Positions 16,557-27,136 are shown, numbered from the stretch's first letter. The stretch: 57,540 bases of DNA from Bacteroidales bacterium (GCA_015060445.1 SUYL01000018.1:1-57540); one strand, 5' to 3'. The notes: generated by a model from the sequence alone, not told the origin. Numbers and translations are program-made.

Positions 16557-17783
16557 ATGGAAGGTCTTAATTTGATTAGCACATTTGCTGAATTTAAAGA
16601 ACTCAAGAACATCGATCGCCCAACAATGATGAGTGTGCTGGAGGATATTTTCCGCACACAACTTGCAAAGATGTACGGTACAGCCGACAACTTTGACATC
16701 ATCATAAACATAGACAAGGGAGATTTTGAGATTTGGAGAAACAGAACTGTAGTTGAGACAGTTGAGGATCCGAACACCGAGATTTCAAAAGAGGAGGTTG
16801 ACAAGATTGACAACTCATACGAAATTGGCGAGGAGTTTACCGAGGAGGTGAAACTTGCAAGTTTCGGAAGAAGGGGTATCCTCAATTTGAGGCAGAACCT
16901 GTCGGGAAGAATAATGGACATTGAGAAGGCAAACCTCTTCAATGCATACAGGGACAGGATAGGTGAGATTATGGTGGGTGAGGTTTACCAGGCATGGAAA
17001 AAGGAGGTTCTTGTACTCGACGAGGATGGCAATGAACTGCTTCTTCCAAAATCTGAGCAGATTCCTTCTGACTTCTTCCGTAAAGGTGAGTCTGTAAGGG
17101 CTGTGATCTCAAAGGTTGAGATGAAGAACAACAACCCTGTAATCATCCTTTCAAGAACCGCTCCAATGTTCCTTGAGAGATTGTTTGAGCAGGAGGTTCC
17201 AGAGATTTTTGACGGCCTCATTACAATTAAGAAAATTGTACGTATCCCTGGAGAGAGGGCAAAGGTTGCAGTTGAGTCATATGACGACAGGATTGATCCT
17301 GTAGGAGCATGTGTGGGTGTGAAAGGTTCACGTATCCACGGCATTGTAAGGGAGTTGAAGAATGAGAACATAGATATCATCAACTGGACATCAAATACCC
17401 AGTTGCTTGTGCAGAGGGCATTGAGTCCTGCAAAGATCTCTTCAATAAAGATTGAGGATGACCGCATAAGCGTATGGTTGAAGCCTGGTGAGGTTTCCCT
17501 TGCAATTGGAAAGAACGGAAGCAACATCAAACTTGCAAGCATGCTTGTAGGCCAGGAGATAGAGGTCTTCAGGGAACTTGAGGAGGAGGAAGAGGATGTA
17601 TTGTTGACAGAGTTCAACGACGAGATTGACCAGTGGATCATTGATGCCCTCAAAGGCATTGGCTGTGATACTGCAAAGAGTGTCCTTGCCCTGTCTGTAC
17701 AGGATATAGTAAAACGTGCAGACCTTGAGGAGGAGACAGTTGTTGAGGTACAGAACATCCTTAAAGCTGAGTTTGAGGACTAG
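16557..17783 (+). CDS. nusA: Transcription termination/antitermination factor NusA
   Basis: NusA binds RNA polymerase and modulates pausing, termination and antitermination. The 408-residue product has the N-terminal polymerase-binding domain and the S1 domain (about 135-200). Two KH domains follow, with VGVKGSRIHGIVREL and AIGKNGSNIKLASML. One short acidic C-terminal helix-hairpin part comes after about residue 350. It lacks the long duplicated acidic repeats of enterobacterial NusA, as is normal in this phylum. It lies between rimP and infB, 41 nt before infB. Confidence 0.95.
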   Translation: MEGLNLISTFAEFKELKNIDRPTMMSVLEDIFRTQLAKMYGTADNFDIIINIDKGDFEIWRNRTVVETVEDPNTEISKEEVDKIDNSYEIGEEFTEEVKLASFGRRGILNLRQNLSGRIMDIEKANLFNAYRDRIGEIMVGEVYQAWKKEVLVLDEDGNELLLPKSEQIPSDFFRKGESVRAVISKVEMKNNNPVIILSRTAPMFLERLFEQEVPEIFDGLITIKKIVRIPGERAKVAVESYDDRIDPVGACVGVKGSRIHGIVRELKNENIDIINWTSNTQLLVQRALSPAKISSIKIEDDRISVWLKPGEVSLAIGKNGSNIKLASMLVGQEIEVFRELEEEEEDVLLTEFNDEIDQWIIDALKGIGCDTAKSVLALSVQDIVKRADLEEETVVEVQNILKAEFED

Positions 17784-17824
17784 GTCCGGTAAAATTATTG
17801 TAGAATTAAAATGGGGGATATAAT

Positions 17825-20650
17825 ATGACAGGAAACGATAACATTAGAATAGGTAAAGTACTTAAAGAGTTCAACATAGGCATGGGTACCCTTGTTGACT
17901 TCTTGCGTAAGAAAGGTATAAACATAGATTCCAATCCGGGAGCAAAACTCACTGGAGAGCAATATGCCATTATTGCCAAGGAATTCAAGAAAGAGCAGAT
18001 TGTGAAGGAGGAGTCCAAGAAGGTGGCAATCAAGGTGAAGGATATCACCGACAAAGAGCCTAAAGCCATTGAGGAGAAGGAGCCTGAAAAGGAACTTTTC
18101 ATAAAGACTTCTGTGGAGGAGGTTAAAGGGCCTAAGGTCCTTTACAAGATAAATCTTGACAAGCCTGCCAAGAATGAACCTAAACCTGAAGCAAAACCTG
18201 AACCGAAACCGGAAGTGAAGACGGAGCCTGCTCCACAACCCCAGCCGGTGAAAGTTGAGGCTGCGCCGCAGCCGAAGCCTCAGGTGAATGCAGTTTCCAA
18301 ACCAGTGGAAAAGGCTCCCGACAACCCTAAAGTGGAGCACAAGCCTGTTCCCCCAGCAGCAAAACCACAGCAGGAGACAGCACCTAAGGCATCTGAGGCG
18401 CCTCAGGCACCACAGCATATTGCCATAGAGGTTAAGGCATTGGAAGGCCCTAAGGTTACGGGCAAGATAGACCTCTCTGTTTTTAACAGGAAGAAGAGCC
18501 AGCCAGAAGGCAATAAGAATGGTGGAAAGAGGGAGAGAATGATGCACAAGAAAAATGAGAAGGTTGATGTTGCCAAAGAGTCAAAACAGAACAACGGCAA
18601 CAAGCCTAATGGCAGTGGAAACGGTCAGAACAACAAGCATCAGGGAGGCCCTAATGCCAACAAGCACCAGCAGAACATCAAGAACCAGAATAACGGTAAA
18701 GGGAACAAGAAAGACAAGTTCAAACCGGTAAAGGTTGAGATTGATGAGGATGCAGTACAGAAGCAGATAAAGGAGACCTACCAGAGAATGGTTGAGGGCA
18801 AAGGCAAAACCAAAGGTTCAAAATACAGGAAAGAGAAGAGGGAGTTGAACGTACAGAGGATGATGGAGGAGGAGGAGATGGAGCAGATGAACAGCAACGT
18901 ACTCAAAGTAACCGAGTTCGTTACTGTAAATGAACTTTCAACCATGATGAACACTCCTGTAATTAAGGTAATTGAAGCATGTATGAATCTTGGCCTTATG
19001 GTGTCAATCAACCAGAGGCTGGATGCCGAGGCTCTTGTGCTTGTAGCAGAAGAGTTCGGGTACAAGATAGACTTTGTAACTGCAGAGATACAGGAGACCA
19101 TTGACGAGGAGAACGATGTGGATACACCTGAGATGATGGAGGAAAGGCCTCCTATCGTAACGGTGATGGGACACGTTGACCACGGTAAGACATCATTGCT
19201 GGACTATATCCGTAAGGCTAATGTAATTGCCGGTGAGGCCGGTGGAATTACCCAGCACATTGGTGCATACAATGTAAAACTTCCAAACGGAAGGAGAATC
19301 ACATTCCTTGATACTCCGGGCCACGAGGCGTTTACTGCCATGCGTGCCCGCGGAGCAAAAGTTACCGACCTTGCAATCATTATTGTGGCAGCGGATGATG
19401 CCATAATGCCGCAGACCATTGAGGCAATCAGTCACGCACAGGCTGCAGGATGTCCTATGATATTTGCAATCAACAAGATAGACAAGCCTGCCGCAAACCC
19501 TGACAAGATTCGTGAGCAGTTGTCACAGATGAATATTCTTGTAGAGGATTGGGGTGGAAAATACCAGTGTCAGGAAATCTCTGCAAAGCAGGGTATAGGC
19601 ATTGAGGAACTTCTCGACAAAGTGCTTCTTGAGGCAGATATGCTGGAACTTAAGGCCAATCCTAACAAGAAGGCTATAGGTTCTGTAATTGAGTCCTCTT
19701 TGGATAAGGGTAGGGGTTACCTTGCAACTATCCTTGTACAGGCCGGTACTCTTCATGTAGGAGATGTAATGTTGAGCGGATGCTATACCGGTAAAGTAAA
19801 GGCAATGTTCAATGAGCGTGGACAGAAAGTTACAGAGGCAGGCCCTTCAACTCCGGTATCTATCCTTGGTTTGAACGGTGCCCCTACCGCAGGTGAGAAC
19901 TTCAACGTATTTGATGATGAGAAGGAGGCCAAGGACATTGCAAACAAGAGGGAGCAGTTGCTCCGCATCCAGGGCTTAAGGACTCAGAAACACATTACCC
20001 TTGAGGAGATTGGACGCCGTATTGCAATTGGAAACTTCCAGGAACTTAATGTCATCATCAAAGGTGATGTAGACGGTTCAATTGAGGCTTTGTCTGACTC
20101 ACTGATCAAACTCTCAACAGAGGAGATTCATGTAAACGTAATCCACAAGGCTGTGGGTGCAATCTCTGAATCTGATGTGCTTTTGGCTGCAGCATCAAAT
20201 GCAATCATTATAGGATTCCAGGTAAGGCCATCTGCAAATGCGAGGAAACTTGCCGACAATGAGGAGATTGAGATCCGACTCTACTCTGTAATCTACGATG
20301 CCATCAACGAGGTCAAGAGCGGTATTGAGGGTATGCTTGCTCCTGAGGAGAAGGAAGAGGTTACAGCAACCGCAGAGGTTCGCGAGACCTTCAAGATTTC
20401 CAAAGTTGGTACAATTGCCGGTTGTATGGTCAAGGAGGGTAAACTTACCAGAAATGCAAAAGTGCGCGTAATCCGCGACGGTATTGTAATCTATACCGGA
20501 GCACTCGGTTCACTGAAACGCTTCAAGGATGACGTTAAGGAGGTTGCAAGCGGCTACGATTGCGGTTTGAACATAGACGGCTACAACGATATCAAAGTTG
20601 GCGACGTTGTTGAGGCTTACCAGATTGTAGAGATCAAGAGGACCTTGTAA
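17825..20650 (+). CDS. infB: Translation initiation factor IF-2
   Basis: IF-2 is the GTPase that places initiator tRNA on the ribosome. The 941-residue product has an N-terminal IF2-N helix ([20 protein letters not shown]). A long Pro/Lys/Glu-rich linker (about 95-320) contains Asn/Gln-rich stretches. The second IF2-N is near 360-410. The G domain carries [27 protein letters not shown] and NKIDKP, and the beta-barrel and C1/C2 domains end in VEIKRTL. The long disordered linker explains the size. A terminator hairpin follows 60 nt downstream. Confidence 0.97.
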   Translation: MTGNDNIRIGKVLKEFNIGMGTLVDFLRKKGINIDSNPGAKLTGEQYAIIAKEFKKEQIVKEESKKVAIKVKDITDKEPKAIEEKEPEKELFIKTSVEEVKGPKVLYKINLDKPAKNEPKPEAKPEPKPEVKTEPAPQPQPVKVEAAPQPKPQVNAVSKPVEKAPDNPKVEHKPVPPAAKPQQETAPKASEAPQAPQHIAIEVKALEGPKVTGKIDLSVFNRKKSQPEGNKNGGKRERMMHKKNEKVDVAKESKQNNGNKPNGSGNGQNNKHQGGPNANKHQQNIKNQNNGKGNKKDKFKPVKVEIDEDAVQKQIKETYQRMVEGKGKTKGSKYRKEKRELNVQRMMEEEEMEQMNSNVLKVTEFVTVNELSTMMNTPVIKVIEACMNLGLMVSINQRLDAEALVLVAEEFGYKIDFVTAEIQETIDEENDVDTPEMMEERPPIVTVMGHVDHGKTSLLDYIRKANVIAGEAGGITQHIGAYNVKLPNGRRITFLDTPGHEAFTAMRARGAKVTDLAIIIVAADDAIMPQTIEAISHAQAAGCPMIFAINKIDKPAANPDKIREQLSQMNILVEDWGGKYQCQEISAKQGIGIEELLDKVLLEADMLELKANPNKKAIGSVIESSLDKGRGYLATILVQAGTLHVGDVMLSGCYTGKVKAMFNERGQKVTEAGPSTPVSILGLNGAPTAGENFNVFDDEKEAKDIANKREQLLRIQGLRTQKHITLEEIGRRIAIGNFQELNVIIKGDVDGSIEALSDSLIKLSTEEIHVNVIHKAVGAISESDVLLAAASNAIIIGFQVRPSANARKLADNEEIEIRLYSVIYDAINEVKSGIEGMLAPEEKEEVTATAEVRETFKISKVGTIAGCMVKEGKLTRNAKVRVIRDGIVIYTGALGSLKRFKDDVKEVASGYDCGLNIDGYNDIKVGDVVEAYQIVEIKRTL

Positions 20651-20710
20651 CTGCCCTTAATCTGACCCTTCGTAAGAGGGTAACCCCCAAGGTCATAATA
20701 ATAAAGGAAT

Positions 20711-20740
20711 ATCCCCGTTAGAATATGCTCTAGCGGGGAT
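20711..20740 (+). terminator. Terminator of the rimP-nusA-infB operon
   Basis: ATCCCCGTTAGA and TCTAGCGGGGAT pair over 12 positions with one G-T wobble and a 6-nt loop, followed by the T-rich TACTTATTTT. Between 20741 and 20847 I see nothing else. Confidence 0.75.
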
Positions 20741-20847
20741 TACTTATTTTGGAATTGCAGGAGGAACCGTTCAGCCATCTGTGCAGGCCGTGAATGTGTG
20801 GAGTCGGTATAAAGAGTGTTTGTGTGAAGCCCTCAGTAGCAATAGAA

Positions 20848-20879
20848 TTTGCAATTGGAAAAGAAAATCTTTAAATTTG
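20848..20879 (+). promoter_or_regulatory. Promoter of the caspase/CHASE2 operon
   Basis: The -33 TTTG (20848-20851) and the perfect -7 TAAATTTG (20872-20879) are separated by 20 nt. It is among the best promoter matches in the window and lies 28 nt before the first gene of the eight-gene run. Confidence 0.7.
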
Positions 20880-20907
20880 AGATTATTTTACTTAATTGGA
20901 TAAGACT

Positions 20908-21393
20908 ATGATAATGAGAAGGGTTCTAATGTTCAGTATTGGTTTGTGTCTGATCTCTTTCTGTTTGTCTGCATCGGCTCAGGTCAAAATTACAGCATCG
21001 CATAAGGATTTCAAGATTCAGGTGCTCAGATGTGCGGTACAGGGGAGCAGTTGTTATGTAGATATGCTGTTTGAGAATAAAGGTGCTGCAGATTTGAATG
21101 TGAGGGCCGACATTGATGCCCTGAAAGGATATGATGATGCAGGTAACCAGTATAAATACGGAAATAATGCAAATGGTGCTTTCCTGTATATTGCGGATAT
21201 GAATTATGCAATGCCGTCATATAACAGCAATGCTGTATTTGCATCAGAGGTTCCTGTGAAAGTAAGGGTGGAATTTACAAATGTAAGTGAGATAGCAACG
21301 CAGATAAGGAGACTGGAATTCCATTACGTGGGCCCCAACGATTATTTGGACAAACGGGTTGTGAAGATTTCAAATATTCCCATTTCCCGATAA
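20908..21393 (+). CDS. Exported hypothetical protein, paralogue A
   Basis: The 161-residue product has a signal peptide ending SASAQ. The mature part looks like one beta-sandwich: IQVLRCAVQGSSCYVDMLFENKG, VRADIDALKGYDDAGN, VPVKVRVEFTNVSE, and it ends ISNIPISR. The two Cys of LRCAVQGSSC could form a disulfide in the periplasm. The next gene encodes a clear paralogue with the same Cys pair, the same YDD.GN element and the same PISR end. The ATG at 20908 is used because the upstream in-frame TTG precedes no additional signal. No known family was recognised. It is the first gene of the operon. Confidence 0.8.
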   Translation: MIMRRVLMFSIGLCLISFCLSASAQVKITASHKDFKIQVLRCAVQGSSCYVDMLFENKGAADLNVRADIDALKGYDDAGNQYKYGNNANGAFLYIADMNYAMPSYNSNAVFASEVPVKVRVEFTNVSEIATQIRRLEFHYVGPNDYLDKRVVKISNIPISR

Positions 21394-21409
21394 GTACTGT
21401 AAGTAAATA

Positions 21410-21907
21410 ATGAAAATTATGCTCAAGAAACTTTCAATACTGTTTATAGCCGCATTTGTTGCAGTTTCTGTTTCCGAAACTTTTGCCCAGGGCGTAAGAT
21501 ACAGGACAAGTTTTGAGGATGTGTCAATAAAGGTACTCAGGTGTGCCGTGCAGTCTGACAATTCATGTACTGTTGATTTTCTCATGGAGAACAACGGTAA
21601 CAGAGATTACAGGTTGCTTGCCACAACATGGTCGAGTGTAGTGCATGTAAACAGGGCATATGATGATATGGGCAATGAATATTCAAAAATTACTATGGCT
21701 GTTGGAAATACTTCAAAGTATGTTGGAGAATGGGATAAGGTGAAGAATTTTCCTGCAGGTGTGGTATTGAAAGTGAGGGTGAAGATATCTGATGTGTCGG
21801 AGTTGGCAACAGAACTCAAGAGGCTGGACATTGACTTGTGTGATGAAAGCCAATGGAATTCGTCGAGAAGACCGGTAACATTATTTGATATTCCAATTTC
21901 CAGATAA
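21410..21907 (+). CDS. Exported hypothetical protein, paralogue B
   Basis: This 165-residue protein is a tandem paralogue of the preceding gene. It has a signal peptide ending ETFAQ, a Cys pair in VLRCAVQSDNSCTVDFLMENNG, then YDDMGNEY and VVLKVRVKISDVSELATELKRL, and the same final IPISR. Conserved strands and a conserved Cys loop with a diverged middle suggest one fold with different ligands. The predicted fold resembles small beta-sandwich periplasmic proteins. It starts 16 nt after paralogue A and ends 12 nt before the transglycosylase gene. Function unknown. Confidence 0.8.
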   Translation: MKIMLKKLSILFIAAFVAVSVSETFAQGVRYRTSFEDVSIKVLRCAVQSDNSCTVDFLMENNGNRDYRLLATTWSSVVHVNRAYDDMGNEYSKITMAVGNTSKYVGEWDKVKNFPAGVVLKVRVKISDVSELATELKRLDIDLCDESQWNSSRRPVTLFDIPISR

Positions 21908-21919
21908 CAGTATTAGAAT

Positions 21920-23017
21920 ATGAGGATATTTGCAATAGTATTGTTTTTGTTTGTGGGTGTTGTATCTTTTGCCCAGAACAGCAGTATTGCGGGAAGGGCT
22001 AAAAGCAGGATGGATGCAATCCGGAACAGGCATGCCGACAAGGTGGAAAGGCTGAAAGCCGAGCATGAGGCTTTCAGAAAGGAAGTTATGGCCAAGTGGG
22101 GGGAGAAACAGATGGTTGAGAGTTCCCAAAAGGTATGGGTGGAGTATTCAGATGATAAGGAGAGCAGGTTCAGTGTGGATTTTGAGAAAGGTGAGGTTAA
22201 GGTGGAGGTGCTTTCAGATAAGGATGAACCGGTAAAGATTACTCAGGAAAAGATACAGAAGGCAGTTGGCAGTATGCTGGAGAGCAGGGGAAAAACTGTT
22301 GATTTCAAATCCGAGGTGGTGGAACAGAAGCCGGTTGCAGACAAGCCTATTTTGGAGAACCAGATAAAGGTTGTTCCAAAAGAGGTGGCAGCCAAAAGCA
22401 GTTCCCATTCCCATAAGGAGGTTTCTACCAGTGGCGGGGTAAAGAGAGTGAGTTCTGTTGTTTTGCAACTTAATCCCGATCACCTTAATCAGAGGGCACA
22501 GAAGGTGAGGCCTTATGTAGAGAAATATGCAAAGATGTATGGCATAGATGTTCCGTTGGTATTTGCCATTATTGAGCAGGAGTCGGCATTTAACAGGATG
22601 GCCCGTTCCGGCAAGAATGCTTATGGCCTCATGCAACTTGTGCCAAAATATGGCGGGAAGGATGCCTATATGTATGTGTTCAAAATTGATGATGAACCCG
22701 AACCGGAGTTTTTATATGATGAGGAGAATAATATAAGGTTAGGGACAGCATACATAAAGATTCTTATGACAAGGGAGTTCCCTACCATTAAGGAGAAGAT
22801 AAACAAAATGCTCTGCACAATAGCGGCATATAATACAGGGGCAGGCAATGTGGCAAGGGCATTTACCGGGAAGTTAAGTGTTAGTGGTGCGGCAGGTCAG
22901 ATAAATGCCATGAGCAACGGGCAGTTGTACAATTACTTGAGAGAGAATCTGCATCATCCTGAGGCAAGAGGATATGTTAAAGGGGTGACGGAGAAGATGA
23001 AGAAATATGTAAAATGA
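21920..23017 (+). CDS. MltC-like lytic murein transglycosylase
   Basis: The 365-residue product has a signal peptide (to VVSFAQ) and a coiled helix (about 25-60). An MltC-type N-terminal domain follows, with WVEYSDDKESRFSVDFEKGEVKVEV. After a linker comes an SLT catalytic domain (about 195-345). The catalytic Glu221 is in AIIEQESAFN, followed by AYGLMQLVP and AAYNTGAGNV. Such enzymes cleave peptidoglycan with formation of anhydromuramic ends. Unlike E. coli MltC there is no lipobox, so it is probably periplasmic and soluble. Its place between the small exported proteins and the CHASE2/caspase genes ties the operon to the cell wall. Confidence 0.9.
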   Translation: MRIFAIVLFLFVGVVSFAQNSSIAGRAKSRMDAIRNRHADKVERLKAEHEAFRKEVMAKWGEKQMVESSQKVWVEYSDDKESRFSVDFEKGEVKVEVLSDKDEPVKITQEKIQKAVGSMLESRGKTVDFKSEVVEQKPVADKPILENQIKVVPKEVAAKSSSHSHKEVSTSGGVKRVSSVVLQLNPDHLNQRAQKVRPYVEKYAKMYGIDVPLVFAIIEQESAFNRMARSGKNAYGLMQLVPKYGGKDAYMYVFKIDDEPEPEFLYDEENNIRLGTAYIKILMTREFPTIKEKINKMLCTIAAYNTGAGNVARAFTGKLSVSGAAGQINAMSNGQLYNYLRENLHHPEARGYVKGVTEKMKKYVK

Positions 23018-23024
23018 TATCAAT

Positions 23025-23630
23025 ATGGGAAAGAGATTATTACTGTTGGCAGCAGTGCTGATGATAGGCGCGGTTGCTTCATATGCTCAGATGAGCAGTA
23101 AGGAGATTGAAAAACTTGCATCTGAACAAAGTGAGGAATACCGTAAAGAGGGGTGGAAAGCAAATGTTGGAAGTATGCCTTTAAAGTACCAACTTATAAA
23201 GGCATATACCATGCAGGAGGAAGTTGTAAACGGACACAACAAATATATAATTGCAGATGGGAAAGTAAAGGGTGCTGCATTTGAGGCTGCAAGGGTGCAT
23301 GCAATGGAAATGGCCAAACGCAATATGATATCCATGATAGATAATATGACCTTTACAGATTCTGAAGGGAACACCATAAATGTGGAGGGGTCCGATATTG
23401 AAAGTGAGAGTTTGCAGGAGACCAGGTACAAGACATCAAGTTCTCTGGATTTGGGGAATCTGATACCGGTTCTTACATGTTACAGGGAACTCCCGGAAGG
23501 GAAAGTTGAGGTGTTGGTAAAGTTGGCATGCACCAGGGACAATGTAGTGAAAGCTTTGCTTAAGAGGGCAAAGTCAGAGGCCAAAATACAGGATTCTGCA
23601 CCAAAAGTAACCTCATCACATACTCTATAA
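23025..23630 (+). CDS. Exported LPP20-like protein
   Basis: The 201-residue product has a signal peptide ending VASYAQ. The region around AAFEAARVHAMEMAKRNMISMIDNMT resembles LPP20/FlgT-N-like domains, where a conserved Ala/Arg/Glu-rich helix carries the signature. The later VLTCYRELPEGKVEVLVKLACTRDNV fits the second strand pair of that fold. The similarity is by eye and moderate. LPP20-like proteins are commonly found next to DUF4384 and caspase genes in Gram-negative bacteria, which fits this cluster. It is 7 nt from each neighbour, so co-transcription is near certain. Confidence 0.65.
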   Translation: MGKRLLLLAAVLMIGAVASYAQMSSKEIEKLASEQSEEYRKEGWKANVGSMPLKYQLIKAYTMQEEVVNGHNKYIIADGKVKGAAFEAARVHAMEMAKRNMISMIDNMTFTDSEGNTINVEGSDIESESLQETRYKTSSSLDLGNLIPVLTCYRELPEGKVEVLVKLACTRDNVVKALLKRAKSEAKIQDSAPKVTSSHTL

Positions 23631-23637
23631 CACATTT

Positions 23638-24756
23638 ATGGGCAAATATAAAGGAGCCATAAAGGATGCTTTGTTGGCAAATATGCTTACACTGGTGGTT
23701 TTGTCCATCCTGTATGTTTTTGCCGGAAGTCTGTTCTCATTTTTTTCTACAGGAAAGGACAGCAGTTGGCTGTTGTCCAAATATGTAACATTCAAGAATA
23801 ACGGAAGGGCTCCAGTGTATGAGGATAATGTGCTGATATGTTCTATAGAGGGGGTAAGTTCAAGGGATTCCATAGCGGCCATTATTGGTAGACTAAACAG
23901 TTATGGCCCCAGTGCAATAGGTTGCGACATTATTTTTTCACAGGCAAGTGGCGTTGATTCAATGCAGAATATTAGATTGAAACAGGCTGTGGAGGGTAAT
24001 GGGAAGATTATTGTGGCGCAAAGGCCTGTTCTCGACGGGCTTGGAAGGTTGAGCCATGTTGAGGAATCCATTTTTGACGATTGCCTGAGCGGTGATGTTA
24101 CAGTTTATTCAGATGGCAGCCATTCGAGGAATACTTTTATTGATGGAGTAAAGTTTGAGAATTTCGCTTCCCTTGTTGCTGAAACTGCGTGTGGTGAAGT
24201 AAGGTATCCAAAAAAACAATATTCTGTTGATTATACCAACAGGTATTTCCCTGTGATGGGGATAGACGATATTGTTGAATCTGATGTAAAAGGAAAAATA
24301 GTTCTCTTGGGTGATACTGAGGATTTGAGGGATTACATAGATATGGATTTTGCAATGACCGACCACAGGTATTCCAATACTATGACCACCTCAAAAAGGG
24401 TTCCGGGAGTTTTCCTTCATGCATACGCGGTGGCTTCTATGGTTAATGACAACTGGATTATTGCTGTACCAAACTGGATAAGCCTGATATTGGGATTTAT
24501 AGCCTCATTTTTCCTTACATTACTGGGCAAATGCTGGACATTGAAAGGTATACCCCGGTGTTATTTCAAATGTGTGCATCTTGCAGTATTCACATTTATG
24601 ATTTGGGTGTGTTATCCATTGTATTTGTGGTTTGATGTGATAATGAGTCCATTGTATTTTACAATTGGAGTGGCAATGAGTGATTTCTCCCTTGCAGGAT
24701 TGGATATGGCAAGGCATATAAAGTCCAAACTTCCTATAAGGCGCAAACATGTTTAG
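23638..24756 (+). CDS. CHASE2-domain membrane protein
   Basis: The 372-residue product has one N-terminal membrane helix (about 12-36). An extracytoplasmic CHASE2 sensor domain (about 60-270) contains ICSIEGVSSRDSIAAII, AIGCDIIF, GKIVLLGDT and PGVFLHAYAVASMV. Three more membrane helices follow (about 275-297, 312-333, 335-352) and a short basic tail. CHASE2 domains sense unknown signals and usually feed a kinase, cyclase or other output on the same chain. Here no output domain is present. The adjacent, 8-bp-overlapping caspase gene may be the output partner (inference). Confidence 0.9.
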   Translation: MGKYKGAIKDALLANMLTLVVLSILYVFAGSLFSFFSTGKDSSWLLSKYVTFKNNGRAPVYEDNVLICSIEGVSSRDSIAAIIGRLNSYGPSAIGCDIIFSQASGVDSMQNIRLKQAVEGNGKIIVAQRPVLDGLGRLSHVEESIFDDCLSGDVTVYSDGSHSRNTFIDGVKFENFASLVAETACGEVRYPKKQYSVDYTNRYFPVMGIDDIVESDVKGKIVLLGDTEDLRDYIDMDFAMTDHRYSNTMTTSKRVPGVFLHAYAVASMVNDNWIIAVPNWISLILGFIASFFLTLLGKCWTLKGIPRCYFKCVHLAVFTFMIWVCYPLYLWFDVIMSPLYFTIGVAMSDFSLAGLDMARHIKSKLPIRRKHV

Positions 24757-27127
24757 GAGAATATATATATTGGCATTATGCTTTTTAGTGGCAAATATTG
24801 CGGCTTGGGGCCAGCAGTACAGGGTGTGTGATGTCTCTTCTGTACCTGCACATGTAAGGCTTGCCAGTGGAAAGGATGTGGTAAGGAATATGCAGGTTGA
24901 TGGGAAGGATATCCTTGAATTTGCAAGATATTCCAAAATATCTTTGATGGATGTAAAGAGCAAAGAGATATTTTTCTATGCAGGAGAGGGGAGATTTAAA
25001 GTTGAGGATATAGTGGGGAAGAACAGGGCACAGATAAAACAAAACCTGAAGGCCCATCTTAAAGATTTGCTTCAGGGCAAGACCCACACAAAAATGGCAG
25101 GAGTGGTTTATAAGGATCTTGCTTCGGAAGTGACAACTTTGCATGGGAACTGTCTTCTTATTGTAAATGAGAAAGGGAATATTGTTGGACAAAGGGGTAT
25201 TGAGGAAGGGGGTATCTATTATTTTGTAGTTTCAAACACATCTGATGTCCCGTATTTTGTAAATGTGATAAGTACAGGGGCAGATGACCGGAAGAGAGTA
25301 TGTTGCCTTTCTGGAGATGCCATGGCACAGATGGATCTTCTTGTACCTGCGGAGGGAACAGTGATGCTCTCTGCTTTCCCCCAAATGGGCAAGGACCTTA
25401 TGTCGGTTGAACTTAAGGTTGTTGCAAGTGAGGCTCCTTTTGATGCAAAAGCCTATCTTGAGGAGAATCCTTATATCCAGATATTGTCCCCTGCACACAA
25501 TTCAACATCAGGTTATCCCTACATTACATTGAGGTTCCTTGTTAAGGATCCCGACAAAATAAAGTCAGTGGATGCATTCCTGAACGGAAAGGAGGATGGC
25601 AGGATTGCCGTTGTGGAGGGGATAAATGAGCGGAAGTTCAAGTTGGCCAGTTATGGACCGAATTTGTTGGAATTGCGATTGCAGGATATGTCGGGAAGGA
25701 AATATTCCCTGAATGTTTCTGTAAACTATGAGAGGTTGGACAAGCCGAAACTCCACATTATGGCTGTGGGTATAGGGAATTACAAAAACAGCGAAATTGA
25801 GAAACTCCATTATGCTGCAAGTGATGCGGCAATGGTTGCAGAGGTTTTGGATACATTGAGGGCCATGAACCTGGATCTGTATGATAAGGGGGGATGCCAT
25901 TTCTTGCTTGCAGATGAGGAGGCCACAAGGGGAAGGATTCTCAAATGTCTGGATGACATAAGGTATGAGGCTGATGCTGGAGATATTGTGATGATATATA
26001 TGTCGGGACATGGAAAATACGTTGAGTTTACATCACAGAGGTATTTTCTCCCGTATGATGTTGAGGATGATATGTATATTGAGTCTACAGCAATCAGTTA
26101 TGCAGATCTGAAGGGAAAGTTGAAACAACTTGAGGACAAGGAGTGCAAGGTTATAGTATATATGGATGCTTGTTATGCAGGGGAGATGTACTATACAAAA
26201 GCGGCAAATGATTTTATAGGTGATTCTGACCCGGCTGTAATAGGTTTCTATTCAAGCACAAGAAACCAGCCTTCTCTTGAGAAGGTGGAACTGAATCATG
26301 GTGTCTTTACCTATGCATTGCTTAATGGCATAAAAGGTGGGGCGAGTGATTCAAACGGGAATGTGACAATTACAAGCCTGGGAGATTATATTACAGAACA
26401 GGTGCGTATTGAGTCACAGGGACGGCAGACTCCAAAGGTAGACAATGGCGGGGAGGATTTCATTCTGTTCAGGGCTGGTGACAAGAATATGAAGGTGTCG
26501 GTACCGGCAAAGGGAGTGAAATTGTGGGGAGAAGAGGATGCTGTGGAAACGGGGAAGAATGCGGCAATTGTGCTGGCAGAGAGTTATTATATGGGAAAGG
26601 CCGTTCCGCCAACAATGGAAGATGAATTTAAGGCATATGTTGCCGCAGCGGAACTCGGAGACTTGAAGTCAATGTATATGGCTGGTGTATGCCTTGAAAA
26701 GGGGAAGGGCACCCCTCAGGATTATGGGGCTGCATTGGAGTGGTATGGAAAGGCTGCAGTTGCAGGACTTGCGGCAGCACAGTACAATTTGGGGGCAATG
26801 CACTATAACGGAACCGGAGTGGCAAGGTCTGTTGATTTGGCTGAAAAATGGTTCCTGGAGGCTGATGGAAAAGGGTATGCAATGGCCTCGGCAGCATTGG
26901 GACACCTGTATTACCATAAAGATACGCCAGATTACAATAGGGCGTTCAGGTTTTTCAGCAAAGGTGCTGAGGGGGGAGATGCTATGGCGCTGTTCTATTT
27001 GGGTGAGTGCCATTTGTATGGAAGGGGAACAGTTGAGGATATATCAGCCGCTCTGCAGGCATATAAGCTGTCTGCAGAAAAGGGTTTTCAGGCTGCAAAA
27101 GATAAATTGATGGAGATAGATTTTTAA
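24749..27127 (+). CDS. Exported caspase-like peptidase with Sel1 repeats
   Basis: The 792-residue product begins with a signal peptide (to AAWGQ), followed by about 310 residues of unrecognised, probably beta-rich sequence. The C14 caspase-like domain (about 334-575) has the catalytic His421 in MSGHGKY and Cys475 in YMDACYAG. At least four Sel1 repeats follow (about 634-785), the kind AQYNLGAMHYNGTG and ALFYLGECHLYGRG. The fold is of the bacterial metacaspase/orthocaspase type, which cleaves after basic residues; the substrate is unknown. Sel1 repeats bind proteins. The ATG overlaps the CHASE2 gene by 8 bp, which implies translational coupling. Confidence 0.93.
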   Translation: MFRRIYILALCFLVANIAAWGQQYRVCDVSSVPAHVRLASGKDVVRNMQVDGKDILEFARYSKISLMDVKSKEIFFYAGEGRFKVEDIVGKNRAQIKQNLKAHLKDLLQGKTHTKMAGVVYKDLASEVTTLHGNCLLIVNEKGNIVGQRGIEEGGIYYFVVSNTSDVPYFVNVISTGADDRKRVCCLSGDAMAQMDLLVPAEGTVMLSAFPQMGKDLMSVELKVVASEAPFDAKAYLEENPYIQILSPAHNSTSGYPYITLRFLVKDPDKIKSVDAFLNGKEDGRIAVVEGINERKFKLASYGPNLLELRLQDMSGRKYSLNVSVNYERLDKPKLHIMAVGIGNYKNSEIEKLHYAASDAAMVAEVLDTLRAMNLDLYDKGGCHFLLADEEATRGRILKCLDDIRYEADAGDIVMIYMSGHGKYVEFTSQRYFLPYDVEDDMYIESTAISYADLKGKLKQLEDKECKVIVYMDACYAGEMYYTKAANDFIGDSDPAVIGFYSSTRNQPSLEKVELNHGVFTYALLNGIKGGASDSNGNVTITSLGDYITEQVRIESQGRQTPKVDNGGEDFILFRAGDKNMKVSVPAKGVKLWGEEDAVETGKNAAIVLAESYYMGKAVPPTMEDEFKAYVAAAELGDLKSMYMAGVCLEKGKGTPQDYGAALEWYGKAAVAGLAAAQYNLGAMHYNGTGVARSVDLAEKWFLEADGKGYAMASAALGHLYYHKDTPDYNRAFRFFSKGAEGGDAMALFYLGECHLYGRGTVEDISAALQAYKLSAEKGFQAAKDKLMEIDF

Positions 27128-27136
27128 TTGGCAGAA

